The notes under the pieces are model-generated. The model was not told the origin of the DNA. It ran no database searches and saw nothing but the letters and a program-made list of their open reading frames with translations. Positions 50,950 to 59,071 of a stretch of DNA of 64,000 nt are shown here, one piece after another. The translations under genes and the position numbers were made by a program. The stretch covers positions 1 through 64,000 of the forward strand of contig JAFQGG010000015.1 in the NCBI GenBank assembly GCA_017415505.1. The letters are read 5' to 3'. The DNA comes from Clostridia bacterium. GTDB lineage: Bacteria > Bacillota > Clostridia > Christensenellales > Borkfalkiaceae. Each line of letters opens with the position of its first letter. The first letter of the stretch is position 1.

Positions 50950-53532
50950 TTATTTACCGTAATACGCTTTCAAATACATTTCTTTGATTTCTTCCACGAG
51001 CGGATAGCGCGGGTTTGCGCCCGTACATTGGTCGTCGAACGCGTCGTTGCTCATAGAATCGAGCGAGGACAAAAACTCCGCTTCCGTTCCCCTTTCCCCG
51101 ATCGCCTCGCGGACGGTTTTGGGCATTTGCAATTTTTCTTGCAACTTTTCGAGGGTCTTTAACAAATTCTCAAAACTCTCTTTATCCGTTTTTCCCGCCA
51201 CGCCCAAACGCTTGGCAATTTCCGCGTAGCGCGCCAAGCAGTCGGGGTAGGCGTACTGCGGGAAAGTACCCATTTTCAGCGGGTTTTCCGACGCGTTGAA
51301 TTTCATGACTTGCGGGAGCAAGAGCGAGTTTGCCAAGCCGTGTGGTAAATGCCAATACGCGCCCAATTTATGCGCCATGGAATGGCACACGCCCAAAAAG
51401 GCGTTGGCAAACGCGATTCCCGCCATGGTAGCCCCGTTCGCCACCTTTTCCCGCGCCAAAATATTCGCGCTTCCCTCTTCGTAGGCTATGGGCAGGTATT
51501 TGACGAGCAAGGAAATCGCCTCGAACGCAAGCCCGTTCGTATAGTCGGAAGCCATCACGGAAGCGACCGCTTCAATCGCGTGCGAGAGTGCGTCTATTCC
51601 CGCGTACGCCGTTAATTTTTTGGGGATATCGAGCATGAGTTCCACGTCGCAAATTGCCATATTCGGCAAAAGTTCGTAGTCGGCAAGCGGGTATTTCGCA
51701 CCCGTTTTTTCGTCAGTGATAACGGCGAACGGCGTGACCTCGCTCCCCGTACCCGCCGTCGTGGGGATCGCCACGAACAACGCCTTTTCGCCCATTTTCG
51801 GAAAGCCGTACACCCGTTTTCGAATGTCCATAAACCGCATGGCAAGATCCTCGAATTTTGCCTCGGGGTGTTCGTACAGCACCCACATAATTTTCGCCGC
51901 GTCCATCGGCGACCCACCGCCGATTGCCACGATTACGTCCGGTTCAAACGCCGTCATGCGCCTCGCCCCTTCCTTTGCACAAGCGAGGGTGGGATCGGGC
52001 GTGACCTCGTAAAACTCCGTATGCGCAATCCCCAATTTATCCAGCTCGTCCGTCACCTTTTTTGCCATACCGCTCTTATAGAGGAACTCGTCGGTGACGA
52101 CGAACGCGCGTTTTTTGCGGTAGACTCCACGCAGTTCTTCCAACGCCGTAGCAAGACAACCGCGCTTAAAATACACCTTTTCGGGCACGCGAAGCCACAG
52201 CATATTTTCCCTGCGCTCGGCGACCGTTTTGATATTGACAAGCTCTTTGATCCCCACGTTTTCGCAAACGCTGTTCCCGCCCCACGAACCGCAACCGAGC
52301 GTGAGCGAGGGGGTCAAGCGGAAGTTGTACAAATCCCCGATCCCGCCTTGGGAAGCGGGGGTATTGACGAGGATACGGCAGGTTTTCATGCGGTCGCAAA
52401 ACGCCTTAAAGCGTTCGTGCGCCGTGCGCTCGTCGATATACACCGAAGCGGTATGCCCCATGCCCCCGCCCAAGACGAGCGCGTCCGCTTTATCCAGCGC
52501 GTCCTCGAAGCTCTCCGCCTTATACATAGCGAGCACGGGCGAAAGTTTCTCGCGGGCAAACGGTTCGTCCTCGCCCACCGAGTCCACCTCGCCCACCAAC
52601 ACCTTCACCTCGTCGCGAAGGGGGATATCGCAAAGCGAAGCGATTTCTTTCGCCGTTTTCCCAACGATTTTCGCGTTCAAGTGCCCTTCGCCGAACATGA
52701 GCGCGCGCATTTTTTCCTTTTCCGCGTCGGTTAAAAAATACGCGCCCTGCGCTTTTAACTCCGCTTTGAACGGCGCGTAAATCTCCTTTGCCACGATCAC
52801 CGATTGCTCGGACGCACAAATCATGCCGTTATCGAAGGTTTTGGAGTGGAGCACGGAAGAAACGGCGAGCCGAATATCCGCCGTCGCGTCAACGACCGCG
52901 GGCGTATTGCCCGCGCCCACGCCGATCGCGGGTTTTCCCGACGAATACGCCGCGCGCACCATGGCAGGACCGCCCGTCGCAAGAATAATATCAACCTCTT
53001 TCATAAGCCACGCGGACGCTTCCACGCTCGGGTTTTCTATCCACCCGATAATATCTTCGGGCGCGCCCGCTTCCACCGCCGCGCGCAGTACCGTTTTCGC
53101 CGCTTCTACCGTGCAAGACTTTGCGCGCGGGTGAGGCGACAAAATAAGCCCGTTCCGCGTTTTTAAGCAGATCAGGCATTTGAAAATCGCCGTCGAGGTG
53201 GGATTGGTGGTGGGAATCACCGCCGCCGCAACCCCAATCGATTCGGCTATACGCGTGTAACCGCCCGCTTCGTCCCGTTCGATCACCCCGCAAGTTTTTT
53301 CGTTTTTGTAACGGTTGTAAATATATTCGGCGGCGTAATGGTTTTTCAAGACCTTATCCTCGAAAACACCCATTCCCGTTTCTTCCACCGCTTGCTTTGC
53401 AAGCGAGATTCTCGCGGCGTTCGCCGCGAACGCCGCCGCCTTAAAAATCTCGTCCACGCGTTCTTGCGAAAATTTAGCAAATTCCGCCTGCGCCGCGCGC
53501 ACCCTTTGCAACAAATCCTTTAACTCTTTCAT
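50950..53532 (-). CDS. adhE: Bifunctional aldehyde-alcohol dehydrogenase
   Basis: 860 residues. The N-terminal CoA-acylating aldehyde dehydrogenase (about 1-440) has the nucleophile Cys in DNGMICASEQS. The C-terminal iron alcohol dehydrogenase (about 450-860) has GGGSPMDAAKIMW, PTTAGTGSEVTPF and the metal His pair HAIEAVASVMA and GVCHSMAHKLG. Converts acetyl-CoA to ethanol and regenerates NAD. ATG 53532 follows AGGAGG. It lies directly downstream of rex, its usual regulator. Confidence 0.97.
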   Translation of the reverse strand: MKELKDLLQRVRAAQAEFAKFSQERVDEIFKAAAFAANAARISLAKQAVEETGMGVFEDKVLKNHYAAEYIYNRYKNEKTCGVIERDEAGGYTRIAESIGVAAAVIPTTNPTSTAIFKCLICLKTRNGLILSPHPRAKSCTVEAAKTVLRAAVEAGAPEDIIGWIENPSVEASAWLMKEVDIILATGGPAMVRAAYSSGKPAIGVGAGNTPAVVDATADIRLAVSSVLHSKTFDNGMICASEQSVIVAKEIYAPFKAELKAQGAYFLTDAEKEKMRALMFGEGHLNAKIVGKTAKEIASLCDIPLRDEVKVLVGEVDSVGEDEPFAREKLSPVLAMYKAESFEDALDKADALVLGGGMGHTASVYIDERTAHERFKAFCDRMKTCRILVNTPASQGGIGDLYNFRLTPSLTLGCGSWGGNSVCENVGIKELVNIKTVAERRENMLWLRVPEKVYFKRGCLATALEELRGVYRKKRAFVVTDEFLYKSGMAKKVTDELDKLGIAHTEFYEVTPDPTLACAKEGARRMTAFEPDVIVAIGGGSPMDAAKIMWVLYEHPEAKFEDLAMRFMDIRKRVYGFPKMGEKALFVAIPTTAGTGSEVTPFAVITDEKTGAKYPLADYELLPNMAICDVELMLDIPKKLTAYAGIDALSHAIEAVASVMASDYTNGLAFEAISLLVKYLPIAYEEGSANILAREKVANGATMAGIAFANAFLGVCHSMAHKLGAYWHLPHGLANSLLLPQVMKFNASENPLKMGTFPQYAYPDCLARYAEIAKRLGVAGKTDKESFENLLKTLEKLQEKLQMPKTVREAIGERGTEAEFLSSLDSMSNDAFDDQCTGANPRYPLVEEIKEMYLKAYYGK

Positions 53533-53571
53533 ATTCCTCCTCGGCAACGCCAAGGAAGAACAGGCGCGCCG

Positions 53572-54222
53572 TTACTGCTCGCCGCCCCGTTTATACAGCT
53601 TCCCCGCAAGCATGGCAAGCGAAGCCGCCAAATCCTCCGTTTTGAGTACGATATCCTTGGGCACGCGCAAGGGTGCGGGCGCAAAATTCCATATTGCTTG
53701 AATACCTGCCCCCACCATTTTATTCAAAACCTCTTGTGCCGCGTGCTTGGGTACGGTAATAATCCCTATGCGGATTTTATGCTCCGCAACGAAACTTTCC
53801 AGCTCGGAAAGAGGCAAAATCTTCTTTCCTGCCACGCTCGTTCCAATCCTCTTTTCGTCCACGTCGAACGCCGCGAGAATTTGCAAACCGTTGTTCTTGA
53901 ACCCTTCGTAGCCCAAAAACGCACGACCCAAACCGCCCGCCCCGACGATAATGGCGTCGGAAAGATTATCGTAACCCAAAAATTTTTCAATATCCACGAT
54001 CAAACGGCTAACGGCAAACCCGAGCTTGGGTCTGCCCGCCTCGGAGGACACGAGCGCAAGGTCCTTGCGCACGAGTACCGACGATACGGAAATATTTTGC
54101 GCAATAACCGTCGAAGAAATGTATTGCGCCCCCTTGGAATTTTCTTCTTGTAAAAAATGCAAATACAACGGCATACGCGCCAGCGTTGCCTTGGATATCC
54201 CCTTTTCCGTCGTCTTTTCCAT
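53572..54222 (-). CDS. rex: Redox-sensing transcriptional repressor Rex
   Basis: 216 residues. N-terminal winged helix (ISKATLARMPLYLHFLQ, NISVSSVLVRKDLALV), then a Rossmann fold (AIIVGAGGLGRAFLGYEGF) that senses NADH/NAD, and a C-terminal swap helix. Clusters with adhE, a classic Rex target. Confidence 0.95.
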   Translation of the reverse strand: MEKTTEKGISKATLARMPLYLHFLQEENSKGAQYISSTVIAQNISVSSVLVRKDLALVSSEAGRPKLGFAVSRLIVDIEKFLGYDNLSDAIIVGAGGLGRAFLGYEGFKNNGLQILAAFDVDEKRIGTSVAGKKILPLSELESFVAEHKIRIGIITVPKHAAQEVLNKMVGAGIQAIWNFAPAPLRVPKDIVLKTEDLAASLAMLAGKLYKRGGEQ

Positions 54223-54255
54223 TTTTTCTCTCCTTGTTTTGAACTCGATACCTTT

Positions 54256-54284
54256 ATTATATACCTTTTTATCGATAAAATCAA
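54256..54284 (-). promoter_or_regulatory. Promoter of the rex-adhE operon
   Basis: Minus-strand TTGATT (54279-54284), a 17-bp spacer, TATAAT (54256-54261). No clear Rex box (TTGTTAA/TTAACAA) was seen. Confidence 0.7.
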
Positions 54285-54320
54285 GCGAATCGGCGAGGAT
54301 TTTTCCTCGCCGATAAAAAA

Positions 54321-54992
54321 TTATCTTTCTTTTTTCAAAAGCACCTGCAACAGTTCGTCTTTCCCCGCGCTTTTTTCGCCGTAAGGCGTGGGGAACGCCG
54401 AGCGCGTAGGTCGATAATCGTATACGATTTTTCCTTCGTCCAACACCACGATTCTATGTCCGATCATCCACGCCTCTTCGATATCGTGCGTCACCATCAC
54501 CGCCGTGCGGTGTTCCTCTTGCCAAAGCTTGGCAAACGCACCGATAAGGCGTATTTTTAACGCCGTATCCAACGACGAAAACGGTTCGTCAAGTAGCAAC
54601 AACGGCGCATTCGACAAGAACGCGCGCGCGATCGCCACCCGTTGTTGCTCCCCGCCCGAAAGCCGTCCCGCGCGCTTGTCCTTATACGCGTAAATCTCCG
54701 TCTTTTTCATAATTTCTTCTATCCTCGGCGAATCCCCGCAGGCAAAGCGCAAATTCTCTTCCACGGTAAGGTGGGCAAGCAAGCGCGGTTCTTGGAATAC
54801 GAACGCCGAGTGCGCGGGCGCGTCTATCTCGCCCTCGAAATCGGTCAAACCCGCAAGCGCGCGCAAAAGGGTGGTTTTCCCCACTCCCGACGCGCCGAGT
54901 ACGCACGAAATCTCCCCCTCGGTTATCTCCATAGAAAGGCGGTTGAACACCGTCCTCTCGCCGTATTTTTTCGTCAAGTTCTCTATCTTCAC
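54321..54992 (-). CDS. ABC importer ATP-binding protein (NitT/TauT type)
   Basis: 223 residues. Walker A GASGVGKTTL, Q-loop FVFQEPRLLAHLT, signature LSGGEQQRVAIARA, Walker B LLLLDEPFSSLD and H-loop VTHDIEEAW. The start is GTG 54992 after AAAGGAGG; its GTGA overlaps the permease stop. It is driven as part of an importer of the SsuB/TauB/ThiZ kind. Confidence 0.9.
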   Translation of the reverse strand: MKIENLTKKYGERTVFNRLSMEITEGEISCVLGASGVGKTTLLRALAGLTDFEGEIDAPAHSAFVFQEPRLLAHLTVEENLRFACGDSPRIEEIMKKTEIYAYKDKRAGRLSGGEQQRVAIARAFLSNAPLLLLDEPFSSLDTALKIRLIGAFAKLWQEEHRTAVMVTHDIEEAWMIGHRIVVLDEGKIVYDYRPTRSAFPTPYGEKSAGKDELLQVLLKKER

Positions 54993-55765
54993 CGCAACCT
55001 CCTTTCCGCCCACGAGGCAAGAAGCGCGCCCAAGCCTTCGAGCAACAGCCCCGTCGCTATCACGAGCAGGGTAAGTGCGAAAGTCCTCGGCGTATCCAAA
55101 TAAATTTGGGAAAGTTGCAATATCCCGCCCACGCTTATATAGGTACTCGCCAAAATCTCCGCGGATACGACGAGTTTCAACGCGAACGCCGCGCCTCCCG
55201 CCGCCTCCCGCAAAATATACGGCAACGCCACGGGCAAATACATTTTCCATATCCGTTTCCAAAAGGGTATTTTATACGCCTCGCACATTTCGACGAGCTT
55301 ACTATCCACCGTGGAAAACGCGTTGCGTATGCCCGTATACAAAATCGGGAACAGCGCGATAAACGCCACGGTCACGGGCGCGCGCGCGGGTGTGGACCAT
55401 ATCAACAGGATCAACACGATCGCCAAGGTCGGCAACGCGCGAAGCGCGGTCACGAGCGGAGCGAGAATCTTTTCCAAAAGCGGAAACGCTTTTGCAAGCG
55501 CGGCGCACACCGCCGCGCTTAAAAAGGAAAACAGGAACGCGCGCACCGCCCGCCAAAGCGTTTGCAAAAACGCGGAATAGAAAAACGCGTCGCTAAAAAG
55601 CTTCCCCATTGCGCGCAAAATTTCTAAAAGCGAGGGAAAAATATAATCGTTTCTAACCGCTCGGCAAACGAAAAACCAAACGAGCACGAACGCCAAAGCG
55701 TACGCCGCGTAAAACGCGGCGTGTTTCAACGCCCTCTTCCATTGTCCTCTCGTTGCCTCCGTCAT
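54989..55765 (-). CDS. ABC importer permease
   Basis: 258 residues with about six membrane segments and a BPD_transp_1 domain; the EAA-like cytosolic loop is EMCEAYKIPFWKRIWKMYLPVAL. It is translationally coupled to the ATPase, and 3 bp from the binding protein. Confidence 0.9.
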   Translation of the reverse strand: MTEATRGQWKRALKHAAFYAAYALAFVLVWFFVCRAVRNDYIFPSLLEILRAMGKLFSDAFFYSAFLQTLWRAVRAFLFSFLSAAVCAALAKAFPLLEKILAPLVTALRALPTLAIVLILLIWSTPARAPVTVAFIALFPILYTGIRNAFSTVDSKLVEMCEAYKIPFWKRIWKMYLPVALPYILREAAGGAAFALKLVVSAEILASTYISVGGILQLSQIYLDTPRTFALTLLVIATGLLLEGLGALLASWAERRLR

Positions 55766-55768
55766 TAT

Positions 55769-56806
55769 TTACGCTCCCTGTGTATACGCAAGATCGTACT
55801 TTTTCAAAATCAATTTCAAGGTAAGCCCCGGCACGTTCTCTATTTGAATCGTACCGATCCGCTTGCCCGCCAAGCCCTTCATCGCCTCCGCCGAATCCAA
55901 AGGCGTGGGATTGGTGGACAGCAAGTACAAATTCCCGTGCGTTACCGTACCGAGCATGGTGTACGCCGTACCCGTGCCGAGCAGTTTGCTCGCCGCGTTC
56001 AAGGGCAACACGCAAAGCTCCGCCTCGGGCGATTCTCCCGTCACGAAAGTCGCGATCGTGCCCGCGTTTACCACGTGGAATTCGCACCCGTCCATCTCCT
56101 CGCTCATGAGTTTTGCCATCGACAGCGCGGGCGCACCGTCGGGCATATAAATATCCACGGATTCCGAAAGCACCGTCGCCTGCGAGAACCCCTTTTCTTC
56201 GTAGAAAAATCCGTCCGCAACCGCCTTTGCCGAATTTTCACTCACCCCGATAAGCTCGGACAAAAACGCGTTTACCGCCGTCTTATTCTCCGACGCTTTC
56301 ACGAACCGCACCCCGCTGTTGGCAATCACTTCTTTCGTGAGGTTGACTTCCGTCAAAGACGGGGTCATGCCCTCCGTGAGGTTCGTCGCCACCGCGTTCA
56401 CGATCGTGGTAATCTCCGTCGTTTCCGCCGTAAGCCAAGTCGCGGACCTTGCTACTTCCGCCGTGAACGATTCCACCCACGCGCCGTTTTCTTCAAGGAA
56501 ATCGTTTCTCGCCACGAGCACCGCTTGCGGATATCCGTTCTCCCCGCCGTACAGCTTTTGCAAATCGCCGACGATATGCAAGGGCATCGACGTGCCCGCC
56601 GTACCCTTTACTTTCGCGCTCGCAAGCGGTTCGGCAACCAAGTAATAATCGTAGCCGAGCGCGGGACTAACCGTTTTAGGATCGGCAATCGGCACGAGCG
56701 TCACGCTCTTTTCCTCGACCGACGAATCCCCTCCGCACGAAGCCAGCCCGAGCGTCGCCGTCAACGCCACCAAAAACGCCACCGTTTTCACAACAAACTT
56801 CTTCAT
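55769..56806 (-). CDS. ABC importer substrate-binding lipoprotein
   Basis: 345 residues with a signal peptide and lipobox (LASC, Cys about 24). It has an NMT1/THI5-like or SsuA/PhnD-like bilobal fold (VTLVPIADPKTVSPALG, AMKGLAGKRIGTIQIENVPG). The ligand cannot be read from the sequence; sulfonate, nitrate or a thiamine precursor are the classes served by this family. Confidence 0.85.
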   Translation of the reverse strand: MKKFVVKTVAFLVALTATLGLASCGGDSSVEEKSVTLVPIADPKTVSPALGYDYYLVAEPLASAKVKGTAGTSMPLHIVGDLQKLYGGENGYPQAVLVARNDFLEENGAWVESFTAEVARSATWLTAETTEITTIVNAVATNLTEGMTPSLTEVNLTKEVIANSGVRFVKASENKTAVNAFLSELIGVSENSAKAVADGFFYEEKGFSQATVLSESVDIYMPDGAPALSMAKLMSEEMDGCEFHVVNAGTIATFVTGESPEAELCVLPLNAASKLLGTGTAYTMLGTVTHGNLYLLSTNPTPLDSAEAMKGLAGKRIGTIQIENVPGLTLKLILKKYDLAYTQGA

Positions 56807-56822
56807 AATAAAATCTCCTTTC

Positions 56823-57071
56823 TCACATTTTCCCGAATAACGCTTTCACCGCCGCACCCGGAATCCGCCCGAGCTTCCCCGTCAACGCGTTCGTCACTTC
56901 CACGGGCGCGTCCAACACCACGGAAAGCACCGAAACGCCCTTTTCCTTATACGGTATCCCCATTCTACCGAGAATATACTCCCCGTACGCGGACAACAGC
57001 GCGTTGATTTTATCGCAATTACTCCTGTCCGTCACGATAATACTCACCACCGCAATTCTCGTTTCTTCCAT
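56823..57071 (-). CDS. TM1266-like iron-only hydrogenase system regulator
   Basis: 82 residues of an ACT-like fold, METRIAVVS-type start (here MEETRIAVVSIIV) with YGEYILGRMGIPYKEKGVS and ALTGKLGRIPGAAVKALF. This family is normally encoded beside HydE/HydF/HydG or [FeFe] hydrogenase genes. Here it heads an ABC importer operon instead, 17 bp before the binding protein. ATG 57071 follows AGGAGG, and the Shine-Dalgarno is part of a strong hairpin. Confidence 0.85.
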   Translation of the reverse strand: MEETRIAVVSIIVTDRSNCDKINALLSAYGEYILGRMGIPYKEKGVSVLSVVLDAPVEVTNALTGKLGRIPGAAVKALFGKM

Positions 57072-57226
57072 AAAAAATCCTCCTTTGCCCACGGCAAAGG
57101 AGGTAAAAAGCCAAATTTCGCAAAAGCTTTCGCCCCGCGTTTTTTCGTTCGGATAGGTACTCCCGTCCGTTCGTCTTCTTTCTTTTCCCTTTCGCCGTTA
57201 GAATCTCTTTCGGTTTAAGCGTCTTT
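57072..57226 (-). promoter_or_regulatory. Structured 5' leader of the TM1266-ABC operon
   Basis: On the minus strand CCTCCTTTGCC pairs with GGCAAAGGAGG (57078-57102 region), and the second arm is the Shine-Dalgarno; ATTTTTT follows before the ATG. This single stem can act as terminator or as SD blocker, the usual expression platform of a riboswitch. The roughly 120 nt upstream could be the aptamer, but I recognised no known class. Confidence 0.55.
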
Positions 57227-57255
57227 ATTATACTATATAAATACTACCCTGTCAA
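57227..57255 (-). promoter_or_regulatory. Promoter of the TM1266-ABC operon
   Basis: Minus-strand TTGACA (57250-57255), a 17-bp spacer, TATAAT (57227-57232). A perfect consensus. Confidence 0.9.
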
Positions 57256-57282
57256 GCATTTTTTGCCTATTTTGGAAAGTTT

Positions 57283-57978
57283 TTAGGACTCAATCCTAAA
57301 AATAGCCTCTACACGGTGGATAGGCAAACCTCTTTCCACCCATTTTTGCTCGTATTCGGTGACGATATTCCATTCGGGGTTGCCGTTTTCGTGCAAGTCG
57401 TAAGAAATATTTTCCAAGGCGAATCCGCAAGCTTTGTATTCTTCCAAGGAAAACTCGAAAAAGTCCCTATCGTCCGTCTTTTGCACGATTTTACCGCCGT
57501 CTTTTAAGAGCTTTTTATATTTCTCCAAAAAGTTTCTGTGGGTAAGCCGTTGCGTGGCGTAACCGATTTTGGGAAGGGGCGTGGAAAAATTCAAATAGAT
57601 CGTATCCAAGCTGTGCTCGGGAATATAGCAGGGCAAACACTCGGCGCGGATATTCAAAAATCGGATATTGGGAACACCGCGCTTTTTCACCTCTTCCATG
57701 GGCGTTAAAATGACGTTGCTCATCTTTTCCAAAGCGAGGAAATTCACCCCTTGCTCTCTTTCCGCCAAGGCAATCACGAACCCGCCCTTTCCGCAACCGA
57801 TTTCAAGTGCCACGGGATTATCGTTCCCAAACGCCGTGGAAAAATCAATTAGCGCGCGGTAATTTTCCGCCGCCTCTTTCATGTTCAAGATTCCGTTCGC
57901 GCCCTTGGCAAGAAGCAAATCCCCGCACGATTCCATTCTCGCGTCGAAATTACGCTTTTTTCTCATTCTCATTGACAT
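57283..57978 (-). CDS. trmB: tRNA (guanine-N7)-methyltransferase
   Basis: 231 residues. Makes m7G46. SAM-binding VALEIGCGKGGFVIALAE; ALEKMSNVILTPMEEV; the family motif is seen as LNFSTPLPK (usually FSDPWPK), so the conserved Asp and Trp are replaced by Thr and Leu. The C-terminus has TEYEQKWVERGLPI. Operon with dut. Confidence 0.92.
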   Translation of the reverse strand: MSMRMRKKRNFDARMESCGDLLLAKGANGILNMKEAAENYRALIDFSTAFGNDNPVALEIGCGKGGFVIALAEREQGVNFLALEKMSNVILTPMEEVKKRGVPNIRFLNIRAECLPCYIPEHSLDTIYLNFSTPLPKIGYATQRLTHRNFLEKYKKLLKDGGKIVQKTDDRDFFEFSLEEYKACGFALENISYDLHENGNPEWNIVTEYEQKWVERGLPIHRVEAIFRIES

Positions 57979-58010
57979 ACAAACACCTCGTCAACGCGTA
58001 CACGGTACGC

Positions 58011-58451
58011 TTATTTTCTACCCGTACTCCCAAAACCGCCCTCGCCTCGAACGGTGGAAGAAAGCTCGTCTTTTTCCTCGTATTCCGCGTGCAGGAAGGG
58101 CGCGATCACGAGTTGCGCGATACGCTCTTTGGGCGCGATTTTTTGTTCCACGGCGGAGTGATTATGCAACGCCACCATCACTTCCCCGCGGTAATCCGCG
58201 TCTACGACCCCGACCTTATTGGCGGGCGCGAGTCCGCGTTTGGAAGCAAGCCCGCTACGGGCGTAAATGAGTCCGGCGTACCCCTCGGGAATCTCCAAGG
58301 CAAGCCCCGTACGGATAAGCTTGGTTTCGCCCGGTTGGAATACGGTTTCCTCCTCGCAAAGCGCGTAGAGATCCGCACCCGCGGCGAACTCCGATCCGTA
58401 AGTGGGGAGCACGGCGTTTTCGTCTAATTTTTTCACGGCAATTTTCGGCAT
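58011..58451 (-). CDS. dut: dUTP diphosphatase
   Basis: 146 residues, trimeric dUTPase. All five motifs are present: AGADLYAL, RSGLASKRG, VVDADYRGE, ERIAQLVI and RGEGGFGSTG. Converts dUTP to dUMP for thymidylate synthase. It lies next to a phage head cluster and could belong to it, but its operon with trmB argues for a host gene. Confidence 0.95.
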   Translation of the reverse strand: MPKIAVKKLDENAVLPTYGSEFAAGADLYALCEEETVFQPGETKLIRTGLALEIPEGYAGLIYARSGLASKRGLAPANKVGVVDADYRGEVMVALHNHSAVEQKIAPKERIAQLVIAPFLHAEYEEKDELSSTVRGEGGFGSTGRK

Positions 58452-58485
58452 AATACACCTCGTTTTATTTCTTTATAGTATAACA

Positions 58486-58514
58486 AGTATACCAAATTGT
58501 GAAAGAAAAAGCAA
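58486..58514 (-). promoter_or_regulatory. Promoter of dut-trmB
   Basis: Minus-strand TTGCTT (58509-58514), a 17-bp spacer, TATACT (58486-58491). Confidence 0.6.
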
Positions 58515-58564
58515 CGGTTTTCCTATCTTGCGCCTCAAATATTTATAAATCCGCGCAAAATAAC

Positions 58565-58589
58565 GAAAGCGGGCAAAAAGCCCGCTTTC
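58565..58589 (-). terminator. Terminator ending the phage head cluster
   Basis: GAAAGCGGGC (58565-58574) pairs with GCCCGCTTTC (58580-58589) around five A; on the minus strand GTTATTTTG follows. It is 2 bp after the last phage gene. Confidence 0.75.
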
Positions 58590-58591
58590 GC

Positions 58592-59071
58592 CTATTCCGT
58601 TTCCACCCAGAAATAATCGTAGAGCGGTTTGTAACCCGTACTCAAATACGAAGGCGCTATCTCGTCCCGCTTGAACGTCAGAAAAAGCGTGACGGGATCT
58701 TCGTAGGTGCTTTCGTAATATTCCTTAACGATTTGCACCCGTTCGGGAATAGACAGCGAATAATCCACCGTATACGGCGGAGTTTCCGAACCCGTAGGGC
58801 GCATAGTGTACTGCAAGTAGAAAGCCAATCCCGTGCGAATAGACTCCACTTCTTGCTCGTATTCCGATTGCAACGACGCGCAATACGCTTCCCAAATGCC
58901 CGAAAGAAAAATCCCCTGCCCAATAAGCCTGTGCTTTTCGTCCAGCTTCTTTTTCTCCAAGCTCCACGACAAGCGATTCTTTTTGAGTTGCGCTTCCTGC
59001 ACGGCGACGATTTGTTCTTCGGAAAGTTTTTCGTACTGTTCTTCCGTAAGCGTAATAATATCAATCGTCAT
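58592..59071 (-). CDS. Small coiled-coil phage protein at the tail-needle position
   Basis: 159 residues, helical N-terminal half (LTEEQYEKLSEEQIVAVQEAQLKK) and a more globular C-terminal half (TVDYSLSIPERVQIVKEYYE). No family is recognised. Starts 11 bp inside the preceding gene, so it is coupled to it. By order it occupies the P22 gp26 (tail needle) slot, but it does not look like a needle; a chaperone or structural protein of the neck is possible. Confidence 0.55.
   Translation of the reverse strand: MTIDIITLTEEQYEKLSEEQIVAVQEAQLKKNRLSWSLEKKKLDEKHRLIGQGIFLSGIWEAYCASLQSEYEQEVESIRTGLAFYLQYTMRPTGSETPPYTVDYSLSIPERVQIVKEYYESTYEDPVTLFLTFKRDEIAPSYLSTGYKPLYDYFWVETE

Noticed and set aside
57072..57226. 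Leader as a TPP, guanidine, fluoride or THF riboswitch
   Set aside because: None of the conserved cores I know of these classes could be found; only the expression-platform hairpin is clear.
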